From NCBI RefSeq assembly GCF_001294465.1, contig NZ_LGAA01000026.1, forward strand, positions 186,001 through 250,000: DNA of 64,000 nucleotides, given 5' to 3'. Positions 31,390 through 45,226 of the stretch are shown here, in pieces; position 1 is the stretch's first letter, and every line of letters starts with the position of its first letter. The notes under the pieces are model-generated. The model was not told the origin of the DNA. It ran no database searches and saw nothing but the letters and a program-made list of their open reading frames with translations. The position numbers were made by a program, and so were the translations under genes. The stretch is from Moellerella wisconsensis ATCC 35017. Its GTDB lineage: Bacteria; Pseudomonadota; Gammaproteobacteria; Enterobacterales; Enterobacteriaceae.

Positions 31390-32031
31390 CTACTGACAAA
31401 ATTCGCCAATTTTCGCTTTCAAAATATCAATAGCCACACGGTTTTTTCCTCCGCGAGGCACGATAATATCGGCATATTGCTTCGATGGCTCAATAAATTG
31501 CAAAAACATCGGGCGGACCGTTTTATTATATTGCTCAATAACAGAATTCAGTGTCCGACCACGCTCATTAACATCGCGCTTAATTCGACGCATTAAACAG
31601 ATATCTAACGGCGTATCGACAAAAATAGAAAAATCTAATTCTTCTCGTAAACGCTTATCTGTTAATAACAGAATACCTTCAATAATAATAACTTTTTTTG
31701 GTCTGAAATTTATAGTTTGAGGTTTGCGGGTATGTTCGACATAATCATATTGAGGGAGTTCAATGGGTTGCCCAGACTTGAGCGTTTTAATATGCTGATA
31801 GAGCAAACTATGATCCATTGAATTAGGATGATCATAATTTACTTTTAAACGTTCTTCCATCGACACATCGGATTGATCTTTATAATAACAATCTTCTGCA
31901 ATCACGCCGATATTATGATCACCGACCTTTTCTCTTAATTCTCTATATAAGGTATTCGCGATAAGACTTTTGCCCGATGCAGAAGCGCCCGATATACCTA
32001 CAATGGTACAGTGATGTGCTGTGTCAGTCAT
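31390..32031 (-). CDS. udk: Uridine/cytidine kinase
   Basis: Pyrimidine salvage kinase phosphorylating uridine and cytidine with ATP or GTP. P-loop GASASGKS is at residues 15-22. [27 protein letters not shown] near 46-72 and [16 protein letters not shown] near 114-129 are typical, as is the C-terminal [16 protein letters not shown]. The 213 residues equal E. coli. It is upstream of dcd on the same strand and probably co-transcribed. Confidence 0.94.
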   Translation of the reverse strand: MTDTAHHCTIVGISGASASGKSLIANTLYRELREKVGDHNIGVIAEDCYYKDQSDVSMEERLKVNYDHPNSMDHSLLYQHIKTLKSGQPIELPQYDYVEHTRKPQTINFRPKKVIIIEGILLLTDKRLREELDFSIFVDTPLDICLMRRIKRDVNERGRTLNSVIEQYNKTVRPMFLQFIEPSKQYADIIVPRGGKNRVAIDILKAKIGEFCQ

Positions 32032-32292
32032 GATAATTGATAACCTGGTTTAATATAATGACAAAGAAATGCATAACATAAAAAATGTTATAATTGGCGG
32101 AATTATAGGAGGTTCTGGCGCGCTATTCCAGCACCATCAGGAATTGTCTTATAAAAAATGTAATTAACTCTATCAAAGAGCATCAGATAAACAATAAAAT
32201 ACACGCCGGTCATAGTTCTAGAGTACTAACGCTGTATTAAAATCGAAAAGAGTGATCTTGCGGGATTACACGGACGACAGATCATATTTTGA

Positions 32293-33249
32293 TTATAATG
32301 TTTTGCGCCCTTCTAATGCTGCAATCCGATTTTCTATACTAGGGTGTGTAGAAAACACTGAATCCCCTTTATTAAAAATATAAGCCGCTTTACGGTAAGC
32401 TTGCCCGGTACTTTGATGTTCATACTGGTTTGTTTCATGCTGTCCCGATATTTTACGTAATGCACTAATCATTGCCTGATTATTCTGCGTTAATTCAACC
32501 GCAGCGGCATCTGCCATATATTCACGGGTTCGTGAGAGATAAAAATAAAGTATTTGAGTTATCCAAGGTAACAGGAAGTTTAAGAGCATTAATACAATAC
32601 GTGCTTTATTCGCGGCATCATTGCGCCCTCGCCCAGAAAAGCCAATAAATAACTGACTGAATATATTGGTTACCGTCAAAATAACATTGGCTAATATTCC
32701 AACATATAGCGTTAATTTGGAATCACCGTGAATAATATGCCCAACTTCATGGGCTAATACTGCCTGTACTTCTTGTCTATTTAGGTTTTCCAGTAATCCT
32801 CGCGTTACACCAACTAACGCATTCTGTGCGGACCAGCCCGCCGCAAATGCATTGGGTTCATCGGTATCCAAAATATAAAGACGCGGAATATAGCCTAATG
32901 ATGCACTCAAACTCAGCTCTTCAATAATATTACACAGTTGGCGTTCCTGAGGATTTAATTCACCGTCAGGGGATAACTGCTTGGCATTCATTCCAGCCAA
33001 CATCAGCTTATGTCCCCGATAATGGATATAAATCAATCCTATAAACGTTAATCCCAAAATAATAAAAGTCGCAACAGGTGTTTGTACCAACGTGAAAAAT
33101 GCCCACATATTCATTGCAAAGTCTAAATAGGGATCAGGATGGGTTGCGGTATCGGCCAATAATCCCACCAATAACATGATGACGATATAGCTTATGATAA
33201 CCAGCTTAGTACGAAAATTATTTTTCCGAATAACGTCTCTGAAATCCAT
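32293..33249 (-). CDS. htpX: HtpX-like M48 family membrane metalloprotease
   Basis: Zinc protease of the M48B group, 318 residues. Membrane segments are near 14-32 and 49-75 and again around 180-200 and 215-240. The catalytic HEVGH is at residues 167-171, and the third zinc ligand is probably Glu in SRTREYMADAAAVEL. It differs from the canonical E. coli HtpX (longer N terminus, other flanking blocks) and lies directly downstream of lemA, an arrangement known in other bacteria. It likely degrades or processes membrane proteins at the cytoplasmic side, in line with HtpX. The symbol is family-level, not proof of orthology. Confidence 0.75.
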   Translation of the reverse strand: MDFRDVIRKNNFRTKLVIISYIVIMLLVGLLADTATHPDPYLDFAMNMWAFFTLVQTPVATFIILGLTFIGLIYIHYRGHKLMLAGMNAKQLSPDGELNPQERQLCNIIEELSLSASLGYIPRLYILDTDEPNAFAAGWSAQNALVGVTRGLLENLNRQEVQAVLAHEVGHIIHGDSKLTLYVGILANVILTVTNIFSQLFIGFSGRGRNDAANKARIVLMLLNFLLPWITQILYFYLSRTREYMADAAAVELTQNNQAMISALRKISGQHETNQYEHQSTGQAYRKAAYIFNKGDSVFSTHPSIENRIAALEGRKTL

Positions 33250-33274
33250 TTTTCTACCTGTTACTTACTTTTAA

Positions 33275-33838
33275 TTAATCGAAATTAATGCGACGAGATT
33301 CTTCAGCTTTAATCGTCGATTCGTCTAAACGCCAATAATCTTTATCAATTTTTAATGCTGGAAACATCTTAACGATAAATAATGTCGGCATTGAAGCAAT
33401 ATAGGCGCGATATTTTTCTAATGAGCTGTTATAGCCGCGTTTAGCAAAAGATAATTTATTCTCTGTTGAGACAATTTCTTCTTGTAAATTGGCCATAATA
33501 GCATCAGATTTCAGCTCTGGATAAGCCTCAACTGCAACATTAATGGCGCCGCTTGATACCATTTTAGACAATTCATCTTCTGCAGCTTTAGCCTCTGATG
33601 GCGCTACCGCACTCTTAGCTTGAGTCCGCAATTCAGTAATTTTAGTAAATACTTCGGATTCATGGCTCAGGTATTTTTTAACGGTCGCTAATAAACTATC
33701 GAAGACCTTACCCCGGCGATCTAATTGTACTGAAATTTCTGTTTCACTGGAGATTACGGCTTCGCGCATAGCCACAATGCGGTTATAAAAATAGAAAACT
33801 GCAATCGCTATCACGATGATTAAAATCAAAAACTTCAT
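33275..33838 (-). CDS. lemA: LemA family protein
   Basis: Small protein with a single N-terminal membrane segment (residues 2-17) and a helical-bundle domain. Characteristic LemA blocks are RIVAMREAVISSETEISVQLDRRGKVFDSLLATVKKY near 20-56 and EAYPELKSDAIMANLQEEIVSTENKLSFAKRGYNSSLEKYR near 98-139. Its function is unknown; LemA is often encoded beside HtpX-like proteases, as here (25 bp gap), suggesting a partnership. Length is 187 residues. Confidence 0.85.
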   Translation of the reverse strand: MKFLILIIVIAIAVFYFYNRIVAMREAVISSETEISVQLDRRGKVFDSLLATVKKYLSHESEVFTKITELRTQAKSAVAPSEAKAAEDELSKMVSSGAINVAVEAYPELKSDAIMANLQEEIVSTENKLSFAKRGYNSSLEKYRAYIASMPTLFIVKMFPALKIDKDYWRLDESTIKAEESRRINFD

Positions 33839-34023
33839 AATTATCCTTAATGACTCTTAACTCAGAAAATGAAATAAGCGGATTATTTCAGCACCAGACC
33901 TATTAGTTCTATTCTACTGTATATCAACAATGAAGATATAGTAATTTAACTTAAGATATAAGTTAAAAGCTGGTAAAAATACGCGTTAAGATAAAAGCTA
34001 GATAACTTATTAAAATATCAGCC

Positions 34024-34057
34024 TAAAAAAATGGCTTACTATAATAAGTAAGCCATT
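34024..34057 (-). terminator. Terminator after mrp
   Basis: AATGGCTTACT (34030-34040) pairs perfectly with AGTAAGCCATT (34047-34057). On the minus strand the stem runs into seven T's, 70 bp beyond the mrp stop. Confidence 0.75.
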
Positions 34058-34127
34058 AAAGTTTAGCCGTATAACGAACAATAAATAAGTAAAAAACTAT
34101 CTTATTGTTTTATCAAGAAAAAACTAT

Positions 34128-35240
34128 TTATACTGCGCGGAAGGAAATTTCCGTTGGGATTTTATCCCCTTCCCAGAACATCTCAGCAGAGATATTAGAT
34201 GCAATTTCGCGATAAATATCGGCAAACTCACCTTCGGGGTCACGCATTACCGTTGGTTGACCGCGGTCTAAATCTTCACGTAATGAGATATGCAAAGGAA
34301 TTTGACCCAGCAAACGAGTATGGTATTTTTCTGCCAGCTTTTCCGCACCGCCAGTACCGAAAATAGGTTCGACATGACCGCAGTTACCACAAATATGCGC
34401 GCTCATATTTTCAACGATCCCCAGAACAGGCACATTGACTTTTTTGAACATCACAATACCTTTCATCGCATCGACTAAGGCAATATCTTGTGGAGTTGTC
34501 ACCACCAGCGCCCCTGTAACAGGAATATTTTGTGATAGCGTTAATTGAATATCACCGGTGCCTGGTGGCATATCGATAACTAAATAGTCTAAATCTGGCC
34601 ATAATGTATCTTGCAGCATTTGCATTAATGCTTTGCTGGCCATAGGACCACGCCAAACCATCGCATTATCATCAGTTACTAAATAACCGATTGAATTAGT
34701 TGCAATTCCATAAGCCATAATAGGAGCCATATGCTGACCATCTGGCGATGTTGGACGTTCTAGCGTCGTCCCCAACATATTGGGAATTGATGGACCATAG
34801 ATATCTGCATCAAGAATACCGACTTTCGCGCCTTCTTGTGCTAACGCTAAAGCAAGGTTTACCGCAGTACTTGATTTACCAACACCACCTTTACCCGAAC
34901 TGACGGCTAAAATATTACGTACGCCATTAATTCCCGGTAAATCATTCGCACGTTTTAGCGTCGTTATTTCGTGACGAAGTTTCCACTCAACCGCTTCAGC
35001 ACCGGTGATTTTACGTAACTCTGCTGTTTTAGCTTCAATGAGTGCTTGAAACGGGCCACGCCAAACAAATGGCATCACCAATTCAACATGCAGCACATTA
35101 TTAAGCATGGCACAATGATGTAAAGCTTTGATGGAAATCAAATTGCGTTTCAGTGTGGGGTGTGTAAATGAGGCCAAAACACTGGAAACCTGATCGGTTA
35201 GCAGTTCTGGATTGGTCTGCTCGGGGGATTTATCGCTCAT
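34128..35240 (-). CDS. mrp: Iron-sulfur cluster carrier ATPase Mrp/ApbC
   Basis: P-loop NTPase that carries and delivers Fe-S clusters, 370 residues (369 in E. coli). An N-terminal DUF59-like region (about 1-100) precedes the deviant Walker A GKGGVGKSSTAVNLALAL near 115-132. DADIYGPSIPNMLG near 143, VIDMPPGTGDIQLTL near 221, and CGNCGHVEPIFGTGG near 283-297 (CxxC for the cluster) are present. It is divergent from metG, as in E. coli. Confidence 0.93.
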   Translation of the reverse strand: MSDKSPEQTNPELLTDQVSSVLASFTHPTLKRNLISIKALHHCAMLNNVLHVELVMPFVWRGPFQALIEAKTAELRKITGAEAVEWKLRHEITTLKRANDLPGINGVRNILAVSSGKGGVGKSSTAVNLALALAQEGAKVGILDADIYGPSIPNMLGTTLERPTSPDGQHMAPIMAYGIATNSIGYLVTDDNAMVWRGPMASKALMQMLQDTLWPDLDYLVIDMPPGTGDIQLTLSQNIPVTGALVVTTPQDIALVDAMKGIVMFKKVNVPVLGIVENMSAHICGNCGHVEPIFGTGGAEKLAEKYHTRLLGQIPLHISLREDLDRGQPTVMRDPEGEFADIYREIASNISAEMFWEGDKIPTEISFRAV

Positions 35241-35462
35241 CCCGGCTCCTTTATTTTTTCTTTATTAACCAACGATTAGACATTTGCATATCATAGCAGA
35301 GAACAATAAAAATAGAGATAAGCGGATGCTGCAAAAACCACGAACGGCAAAAATAGATTTTTCAGAATAAATACCGATTAATGTTTCTCAACCCTAGCGG
35401 CAATTGATTTGTTAGGTTAACATCAAAGACCCTTTTTAACTAATGGAAGTAAGATCCTTACT

Positions 35463-37490
35463 ATGTCTCAAGTCGCGAATAAATTACTGGTAACCTGTGC
35501 GTTACCATATGCTAACGGTTCAATCCACCTCGGTCACATTCTGGAACACATTCAGGCTGATATCTGGGTCCGTTATCACCGAATGCGCGGCAAAGAGGTT
35601 CACTTTATCTGCGCAGATGATGCTCACGGCACCCCTATCATGCTGAAAGCTCAGCAATTAGGCATTGCTCCTGAAGACATGATTGCAGCAATGAACCAAG
35701 AACATCAGCAGGATTTTGCAGGTTTTGCCATCAGTTATGATAATTACCATTCAACTCATAGTGTTGAAAGTAAACAATTATCAGAGCACATTTATGGTCT
35801 ATTAAAGAAAAACGACTATATTAAAGACCGCACAATTTCACAGCTATACGATCCAGAAAAAGGCATGTTCTTACCCGATCGTTTTGTTAAAGGTACCTGC
35901 CCAAAATGTAAAGCTGAAGATCAATACGGTGATAACTGTGAAGTCTGTGGCGCCACTTATAGCCCGACAGAACTGATTAATCCACGTTCTGTAGTTTCTG
36001 GGGCGACGCCTGAAATGCGCAGTACTGAACATTTCTTCTTTGATTTACCTGCATTTAGCGAAATGCTACAAGCGTGGACACGTTCAGGCGCATTGCAAGA
36101 ACAAGTCGCCAATAAAATGCAAGAATGGTTTGATTCTGGCTTGCAACAATGGGATATCACCCGCGATGCCCCATATTTCGGGTTTGAAATTCCTGATGCA
36201 CCAGGTAAGTATTTCTACGTTTGGCTTGATGCCCCTATTGGTTATATGAGTTCATTTAAAAATCTGTGCGAAAAACGCCCAGGATTAGATTTTGATGAAT
36301 TCTGGAATAAAGAATCTAAAACCGATCTGTACCATTTTATCGGCAAAGATATCGTCTATTTTCACAGTTTATTCTGGCCAGCCATGCTAGAAGGCAGCGG
36401 CTATCGTAAACCTACGAATTTATTCGTGCACGGTTACGTGACCGTCAATGGCGCAAAAATGTCTAAATCCCGCGGGACATTTATTACTGCACGTTCTTAT
36501 TTAGATCAATTAGATGCTGATAATTTGCGTTATTACTACGCCGCTAAACTGTCATCCAGAATCGACGATATCGACTTAAATTTAGAAGATTTTGTTCAGC
36601 GTGTTAATAGCGACATTGTTAATAAAGTGGTTAATTTAGCCTCACGTAATGCCGGCTTTATTAGCAAACGCTTTGACAATAAATTGTCGGATAAATTAGC
36701 TGACCCTGCACTATATCAACAATTTGTTGCAGCAGCTGAGAGTATTGGCGAAGAATTTAATAAACGTGAATACGGTAAAGCTATCCGTGAAATCATGGCG
36801 TTAGCCGATATAGCCAACCGCTATGTTGACGAACAAGCACCTTGGGTGGTAGCAAAACAAGAAGGTCGCGATCAAGATCTACAAGATATTTGTTCGATGG
36901 GTATTAATATGTTCCGTGTATTAATGACTTACTTGAAACCTGTTTTACCGGGGCTTGCGAAACGCACTGAAGCTTTCTTAAATATCGAATTAACGTGGGA
37001 TAGCATCGATAAACCCTTACTCGGTCATCAAGTTGCTCCCTTCAAAGCGTTATTTAATCGTATTGAAATGTCCAAAGTGGAAGCTATGGTTCAAGCCTCA
37101 AAAGAGAGTATTAAACCTATTAGCACTCTAACCGGTCCATTAGCGGATGACCCGATTCAAGAAACCATAAAATTTGATGATTTCGCCAAAATTGACTTAC
37201 GCATAGCGCTTATCAAACAGGCTGATTTAGTTGAAGGCTCAGATAAATTGCTTAAATTACAACTAGATATTGGTGGAGAAACTCGTCAAGTATTCTCAGG
37301 TATCCGCTCAGCTTATCCAGACCCTAAAGCATTAGAAGGCCGTTTGACTGTCATGGTAGCCAACTTAGCACCACGAAAAATGCGCTTTGGTATGTCTGAA
37401 GGTATGGTGATGGCCGCGGGCCCTGGCGATAAAGATATCTTCTTATTAAGCCCAGACAGCGGTGCTCAACCAGGAATGCAAGTTAAATAA
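35463..37490 (+). CDS. metG: Methionyl-tRNA synthetase
   Basis: Class I aminoacyl-tRNA synthetase charging tRNA-Met, 675 residues (677 in E. coli). HLGH is at residues 22-25, KMSKS at 332-336. The zinc knuckle [18 protein letters not shown] is near 146-163. The anticodon-binding helical domain follows, and a C-terminal EMAP/Trbp111-like tRNA-binding dimerisation domain spans about 573-675 ([26 protein letters not shown]). Divergent from mrp; followed by a strong terminator. Confidence 0.96.
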   Translation: MSQVANKLLVTCALPYANGSIHLGHILEHIQADIWVRYHRMRGKEVHFICADDAHGTPIMLKAQQLGIAPEDMIAAMNQEHQQDFAGFAISYDNYHSTHSVESKQLSEHIYGLLKKNDYIKDRTISQLYDPEKGMFLPDRFVKGTCPKCKAEDQYGDNCEVCGATYSPTELINPRSVVSGATPEMRSTEHFFFDLPAFSEMLQAWTRSGALQEQVANKMQEWFDSGLQQWDITRDAPYFGFEIPDAPGKYFYVWLDAPIGYMSSFKNLCEKRPGLDFDEFWNKESKTDLYHFIGKDIVYFHSLFWPAMLEGSGYRKPTNLFVHGYVTVNGAKMSKSRGTFITARSYLDQLDADNLRYYYAAKLSSRIDDIDLNLEDFVQRVNSDIVNKVVNLASRNAGFISKRFDNKLSDKLADPALYQQFVAAAESIGEEFNKREYGKAIREIMALADIANRYVDEQAPWVVAKQEGRDQDLQDICSMGINMFRVLMTYLKPVLPGLAKRTEAFLNIELTWDSIDKPLLGHQVAPFKALFNRIEMSKVEAMVQASKESIKPISTLTGPLADDPIQETIKFDDFAKIDLRIALIKQADLVEGSDKLLKLQLDIGGETRQVFSGIRSAYPDPKALEGRLTVMVANLAPRKMRFGMSEGMVMAAGPGDKDIFLLSPDSGAQPGMQVK

Positions 37491-37597
37491 ACCTATGATT
37501 TGAAGCGGCAGGTATATTTATTATCAGCCACCAACCGCCGAATAAATTAAGGTATAAAATACTAAATTTCTGAAAGAAATAAGTTAAAAATTAAATT

Positions 37598-37631
37598 AAA
37601 GCGGAGTTAATTTTAATTCTCCGCTTTTTTT
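37598..37631 (+). terminator. Terminator after metG
   Basis: AAAGCGGAG (37598-37606) pairs with CTCCGCTTT (37619-37627) around a TTAA-rich loop, followed by T's. It lies 107 bp after the metG stop. Confidence 0.85.
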
Positions 37632-37712
37632 ATGGGCTTTTTTATGTGATCTATAGCGCATTTGCAAAGTTAATTGTATGATAAATGCATCTAAGATAAC
37701 AGGACCACCATT

Positions 37713-38204
37713 ATGTCACTCAAACAAGTGCTGATAATCGGCTGGCAATATTTGCGGGCATTTGCACTACTTTATCTTTGCCTCATTATCGGAAATATGA
37801 TCTCCACACTGCTCCCGTTTGCGATACCTGGCAGCATTGTTGGTATGCTAATTTTATTCGCATTATTAGCACTCCAGCTTGTCCCCTCCCATTGGGTACA
37901 ACCGGGATGTACTCTGCTATTAAAAAATATGACGTTATTGTTTGTCCCTATTGGCGTCGGCATCATGAATTATTATGGCCAAGTGAGCCAACAAATTGTT
38001 CCGATTTTAGTTGCTTGTTTTATAAGTACTTTTGTCGTTATGGTGGTCGTGGCATACAGCTCACATTATATTCATCGTGAGCGACCAATCACCGGAGCTA
38101 AACCTGATGAAGTTCCGTTACCTCCTGAAACCCCTGACCTTAATGAAATTACTGAAAGCCTGTTGACTGACAGCAAAAATCCACAAGAGAACAAAAAATG
38201 TTAA
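37713..38204 (+). CDS. yohJ: LrgA/CidA-type membrane protein YohJ
   Basis: Inner-membrane protein of the CidA/LrgA (holin-like) family, about four membrane segments (roughly residues 15-30, 37-53, 63-85, 93-115). The block GNMISTLLPFAIPGSIVGMLILFALLAL near 25-52 is diagnostic. At 163 residues it is longer than E. coli YohJ (132), with a charged Pro/Glu-rich C-terminal tail. It overlaps yohK by 7 bp. In E. coli the pair has been linked to 3-hydroxypropionate tolerance in some work, but the role is not settled. Confidence 0.85.
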   Translation: MSLKQVLIIGWQYLRAFALLYLCLIIGNMISTLLPFAIPGSIVGMLILFALLALQLVPSHWVQPGCTLLLKNMTLLFVPIGVGIMNYYGQVSQQIVPILVACFISTFVVMVVVAYSSHYIHRERPITGAKPDEVPLPPETPDLNEITESLLTDSKNPQENKKC

Positions 38205-38893
38205 GTCATATCTGGTGGTCACTACCACTTACAGTTATTGTGTTTTATCTTGCGAGAGCATTGGCAATAAAAGTTAAATTACCCGTTTTAAATCCGCTAT
38301 TAATTGCGATCGCGGTCATTATTCCGGTTCTCATACTAACCAATACTCCTTATGAGCACTATTTTTCCGGAAGTAAAATTCTTAATGACCTACTGCAGCC
38401 CGCGGTCGTCGCACTCGCATTTCCATTATATGAACAGCTGCACCAAATTCGCGCGCAGTGGAAATCATTATTCAGTATCTGCTTTGCCGGTAGCATTATA
38501 GCTATGTTTACCGGGACCTCTATTGCTTTATGGCTGGGAGCAACACCAGATATCGCTGCCTCAATTTTACCTAAATCAGTTACCACCCCGATAGCGATGG
38601 CAGTAGCAGATTCGATTGGGGGGATCCCTGCAGTCAGTGCAGCTTGTGTTATTTTTGTCGGTATTTTAGGTGCAATGTTTGGCCATTCATTATTTGATGC
38701 TTTACGTATTAAAACGCATGCATCGCGAGGATTAGCAATGGGAACGGCCTCCCATGCCTTAGGGACTGCCCGCTGCGCTGAAGTAGACTATGTTGAAGGT
38801 GCGTATAGCTCACTGGCATTAATGACCTGCGGAATAATTACTTCGTTATTAGCCCCGTTCATTTTCCCGGTGATTTTACATTTATTTAGTTAA
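38198..38893 (+). CDS. yohK: LrgB/CidB-type membrane protein YohK
   Basis: Partner of YohJ, LrgB family, 231 residues (the same as E. coli). Family motifs are LNDLLQPAVVALAFPLYEQL near 62-81, PKSVTTPIAMAVADSIGGIPAVSAACVIFVGILGAMFG near 124-161, and RGLAMGTASHALGTARCAEVD near 176-196. It has six or more membrane helices. Translationally coupled to yohJ; followed by cdd as in E. coli. Confidence 0.9.
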   Translation: MLSHIWWSLPLTVIVFYLARALAIKVKLPVLNPLLIAIAVIIPVLILTNTPYEHYFSGSKILNDLLQPAVVALAFPLYEQLHQIRAQWKSLFSICFAGSIIAMFTGTSIALWLGATPDIAASILPKSVTTPIAMAVADSIGGIPAVSAACVIFVGILGAMFGHSLFDALRIKTHASRGLAMGTASHALGTARCAEVDYVEGAYSSLALMTCGIITSLLAPFIFPVILHLFS

Positions 38894-39027
38894 TCGCATT
38901 TAATCCAAGATACTTATCAAGGGATCTCGGCTTCTAGATATTAATTTTAATGCTAAATCTACCTATAACAGCTATAAATTTGAGATACATCTCTCAATTA
39001 TGAAACAACAAAATCTCATTTCATAAT

Positions 39028-39049
39028 AAAAGTGAAGTAGATCACATTT
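39028..39049. promoter_or_regulatory. CRP site upstream of cdd
   Basis: GTGA (39032-39035), six bases and TCAC (39042-39045), flanked by A/T as in AAAGTGAAGTAGATCACATT. It is close to the CRP consensus and lies about 55 bp before the cdd start. E. coli cdd is controlled by CRP and CytR, which supports it. A CytR operator was not identified. Confidence 0.7.
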
Positions 39050-39102
39050 GTTTGTATGTAATATTGCCTAGAATGATTGTAACTTTTTTGGGAGGGAATA
39101 TT

Positions 39103-39990
39103 ATGCACGCACGTTTTCAGTCAGTCTGGCCGCAATTATCAGAAAAATTACAATCAGCTCTAAAACCTATTATCGATGATCCTGATTTTTCTGCCATGCT
39201 GACAGCTGAGCAAGTTCTACAGATCAAATCTGCATGCCTGTATCATGATGACGAATTAGCTTTTGCTCTATTACCTCTAGCCGCTGCTTGCGCAGTAACT
39301 CCTATTTCTCATTTTAATGTCGGTGCGATATCGCGCGGTGTTAGCGGTAATCTCTATTTTGGCGCCAACATGGAGTTTAGCCACTGTGCATTACAGCAAT
39401 CAGTTCATGCTGAACAAAGTGCTATTACTCATGCGTGGCTACGAGGCGAAAAACAAATAGTCGCCATGACTGTCAACTATACTCCTTGCGGTCATTGTCG
39501 CCAGTTTATGAATGAATTGCGTGGTAACGAAAGTTTATCCATTCATTTACCGGGACGTCAGCCGGCCAAATTACATGATTACTTGCCTGATGCGTTTGGT
39601 CCTGTCGATTTGAATATCACCACATTATTAATGGATGATATTCATCATGGATATACCATTGACAGCCATGACCCCCTAGTAAAATCAGCATTAAGCGCAG
39701 CAAATCAATCGCATGCACCTTACAGCCTATCTCACAGTGGTGTCGCGTTACAGCATAAAGATGGCACTATTTTTAGTGGAAAATATGCCGAAAATGCCGC
39801 GTTTAATCCAAGTTTCCCTCCTCTGCAAGCTGCATTAGTTTTGCTGAATTTATCCGGTAAAAAATTAGAAGATATTGAACGAGCAGTATTAGTCGAAGGT
39901 AAAGATTCAATTTTATCCCAATGGGCGACCACTGAGCTGGTATTGAAAAATTTAGGCTGTCAACATATTGAATTACATCATTTAGTTTAA
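39103..39990 (+). CDS. cdd: Cytidine deaminase
   Basis: Converts cytidine and deoxycytidine to uridine and deoxyuridine. This is the large dimeric form: 295 residues with an active N-terminal deaminase domain (HAEQSA near 102-107, PCGHC near 129-133: the zinc ligands His and two Cys and the catalytic Glu) and a degenerate C-terminal copy. The start MHARFQ is preceded by GGGAGG and aligns with E. coli MHPRFQ; the in-frame upstream ATG is not supported. Follows yohJK; promoter region carries a CRP site. Confidence 0.95.
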   Translation: MHARFQSVWPQLSEKLQSALKPIIDDPDFSAMLTAEQVLQIKSACLYHDDELAFALLPLAAACAVTPISHFNVGAISRGVSGNLYFGANMEFSHCALQQSVHAEQSAITHAWLRGEKQIVAMTVNYTPCGHCRQFMNELRGNESLSIHLPGRQPAKLHDYLPDAFGPVDLNITTLLMDDIHHGYTIDSHDPLVKSALSAANQSHAPYSLSHSGVALQHKDGTIFSGKYAENAAFNPSFPPLQAALVLLNLSGKKLEDIERAVLVEGKDSILSQWATTELVLKNLGCQHIELHHLV

Positions 39991-40010
39991 AAAATAATAA
40001 TACTATTCAG

Positions 40011-40058
40011 TTGCCGTTGATGTAAAATCAAATCAGTTTGATTTTACATCAACGGCAA
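40011..40058. terminator. 22-bp perfect hairpin after cdd
   Basis: Arms 40011-40032 and 40037-40058 are exact inverted complements around a 4-base loop (TCAG). It lies 20 bp after the cdd stop. No T-run follows, so it may be a strong mRNA end or a remnant repeat instead of a simple intrinsic terminator. Confidence 0.6.
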
Positions 40059-42339
<2,281 letters not shown>

Positions 42340-42431
42340 GAAATATAGCCAATATAGTTCTTAAAAAACACGCTTATTATGGCGTGAAACTTGTCTGTTA
42401 AGAACAAAATGGAACGTTCCCCTTGTTCTGT

Positions 42432-42468
42432 AAAAATCCGTGGTCTTTCTAAGATTACGGATTTTTTT
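42432..42468 (+). terminator. Terminator after maeA
   Basis: AAAATCCGT (42433-42441) pairs with ACGGATTTT (42457-42465), with TCT/AGA pairing inside the loop, followed by T's. It lies about 93 bp after the maeA stop. Confidence 0.8.
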
Positions 42469-42501
42469 GTTATTTAGTTAAGCTCTTGATACTGTACTTT
42501 C

Positions 42502-42976
42502 ATTTTCACCAAAAAGCTTATCCCTCTTTCAGCTCTCCTTTCGCTTGCACTTATCGAGAAATATTTACTCCATAATGATGTTGTCGCTGTACGTAATGTC
42601 GGCTTCCACTAGAAATTATGGTTTGAATTGTCATTGGAGTATCAATTGTTCAGTTGTTTCCCATAGCTCAGCTAGTCTCACATCTCGGTATTCTTTTTCA
42701 CCCGGCAAATGGACTTATATCATATCAAGCAGGGTTATTCTGGCTCGATAACAGCTGAATGATGATGTTCAAAAAGCATTCAAAAAAATAGTTTATAAAA
42801 CAAGTCAGCCTGGGTTTAAAAAACGGCCTTTATCGAACTGGAACGGATTAACTTTGATAACCGTAGACGAAACACTTTGGAGCACACCCAATAGCCCCGA
42901 AATAATGCAGTGTTCAGGCAGACAGCAAACAAACACTGTTACTCCAGAAAAAATCCCGAAAGAAAATAATAAATAA
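42502..42976 (+). mobile_element. Decayed IS4-family transposase fragment (N-terminal half)
   Basis: In scattered frames the plus strand matches the N-terminal half of IS4 transposase in order: ALIEKYLLHNDVVAVR (like LISRCLAESGTVTLR), SPGKWTYIISSRVILARLTAE (like APSAVIQARQRLGSE), VQKAFKKIVYKTSQ (like VRRVFTKTAQLW), then WNGLTLITVDETLWSTPNSPE (like WCGLTLLAIDGVFWRTPDTPE), ending EKIPKENNK and a stop. Stops and frameshifts interrupt it, the C-terminal half is absent, and no terminal inverted repeats were identified. Confidence 0.75.
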
Positions 42977-43167
42977 TACATTTACTATGTCAGGTAACTT
43001 TATTCTGACTGCTCGACGATAAAGATATTCCTCCAGCAATAAAAAAGCCGTAACGATATGTATTGTGGCATGATTGGACGCTTAACTGGCAAACATTACA
43101 CCTATTACGATGTGCTTTTTTATACTCTAGTTTTTATATCCTATTATTAAGAAATATGAACATAAAC
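42977..43167. other. Gap after the IS4 remnant, no gene seen
   Basis: No feature was recognised between the transposase remnant and the 3' end of the TSUP permease gene. It may contain further decayed IS sequence. Confidence 0.35.
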
Positions 43168-43947
43168 TCATGACACAAATAAATTTATCGACATCATAAT
43201 GGCACTGCATACAATAATAAACAGAGTAATCAATTGGAAAGTGCGCTCAGATAAACGTAATAATAGATACTTCGCTAATGGCATACTAAAAACAGCCCCA
43301 ATACACAAAATAAGCGCTAACTTAATATCTGTATGCCCATCTTGCGCGTATGCTAATGCCGAAGCGCCGGATAATATGGTCGTGACAAAAATAGAAGTTC
43401 CGATCGCCTGTTTTATATTTAACTGCATATAACGTAGTAATAATGGCAAAACAACGACTCCCCCACCAACCCCTGTCGCCCCCAAAACGATCCCTGCCAT
43501 AACTGCCGGTAATAGTAATGATTTAATATTATGCTGTTTGGCATCAGGCTTTAAAGGTAGTGAGAAAAATAATCGCTGAAGAAATAAATAAAGTGAGAAA
43601 AGGATAGCTACGGTCACTAACGCATTGATCCCCCATTCTGTCTGTAATTGATATTGGGGAAAACTAGCTATCCATGTTACCAATACGCTGGCTAATAGTG
43701 TGCTGGGTAACATAATAGCGAGGACAATCATCGCTCCTTTAAAAGGAATATTTCCCATTTTAAAATGCATATATGATGAAGATATCTTCATCAACATCGA
43801 AAGGAAATTTGCGGTAGCCACCGCTGCAAGGGCATTTAAACCAAAAAAATAGGTTAAAATAGGCAGTATAATTATACCACCTCCAACCCCGGTAGTACTG
43901 ATGATTAGGCCAACAATGGCACCAACCAAAAGCTCAGTAACAATCAT
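43168..43947 (-). CDS. TSUP (TauE/SafE) family sulfite/anion permease-like protein
   Basis: Inner-membrane protein with about eight membrane helices, 259 residues from the chosen start. The duplicated TSUP motif is clear: GLIISTTGVGGGIIILPIL near 13-31 and GIVLGATGVGGGVVVLPLLL near 150-169. TSUP members export or import sulfonates, sulfite or related anions; the substrate here cannot be told. The start MIVTELLVG follows AGGGA; 31 upstream in-frame residues are non-hydrophobic, cysteine-rich and unlike the family. It is encoded alone, next to an IS4 remnant, so it may be an insertion relative to E. coli. Confidence 0.8.
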   Translation of the reverse strand: MIVTELLVGAIVGLIISTTGVGGGIIILPILTYFFGLNALAAVATANFLSMLMKISSSYMHFKMGNIPFKGAMIVLAIMLPSTLLASVLVTWIASFPQYQLQTEWGINALVTVAILFSLYLFLQRLFFSLPLKPDAKQHNIKSLLLPAVMAGIVLGATGVGGGVVVLPLLLRYMQLNIKQAIGTSIFVTTILSGASALAYAQDGHTDIKLALILCIGAVFSMPLAKYLLLRLSERTFQLITLFIIVCSAIMMSINLFVS

Positions 43948-45190
<1,243 letters not shown>

Positions 45191-45226
45191 TATACCTTAA
45201 AGTAACGATACGATATTAAGATGAAA

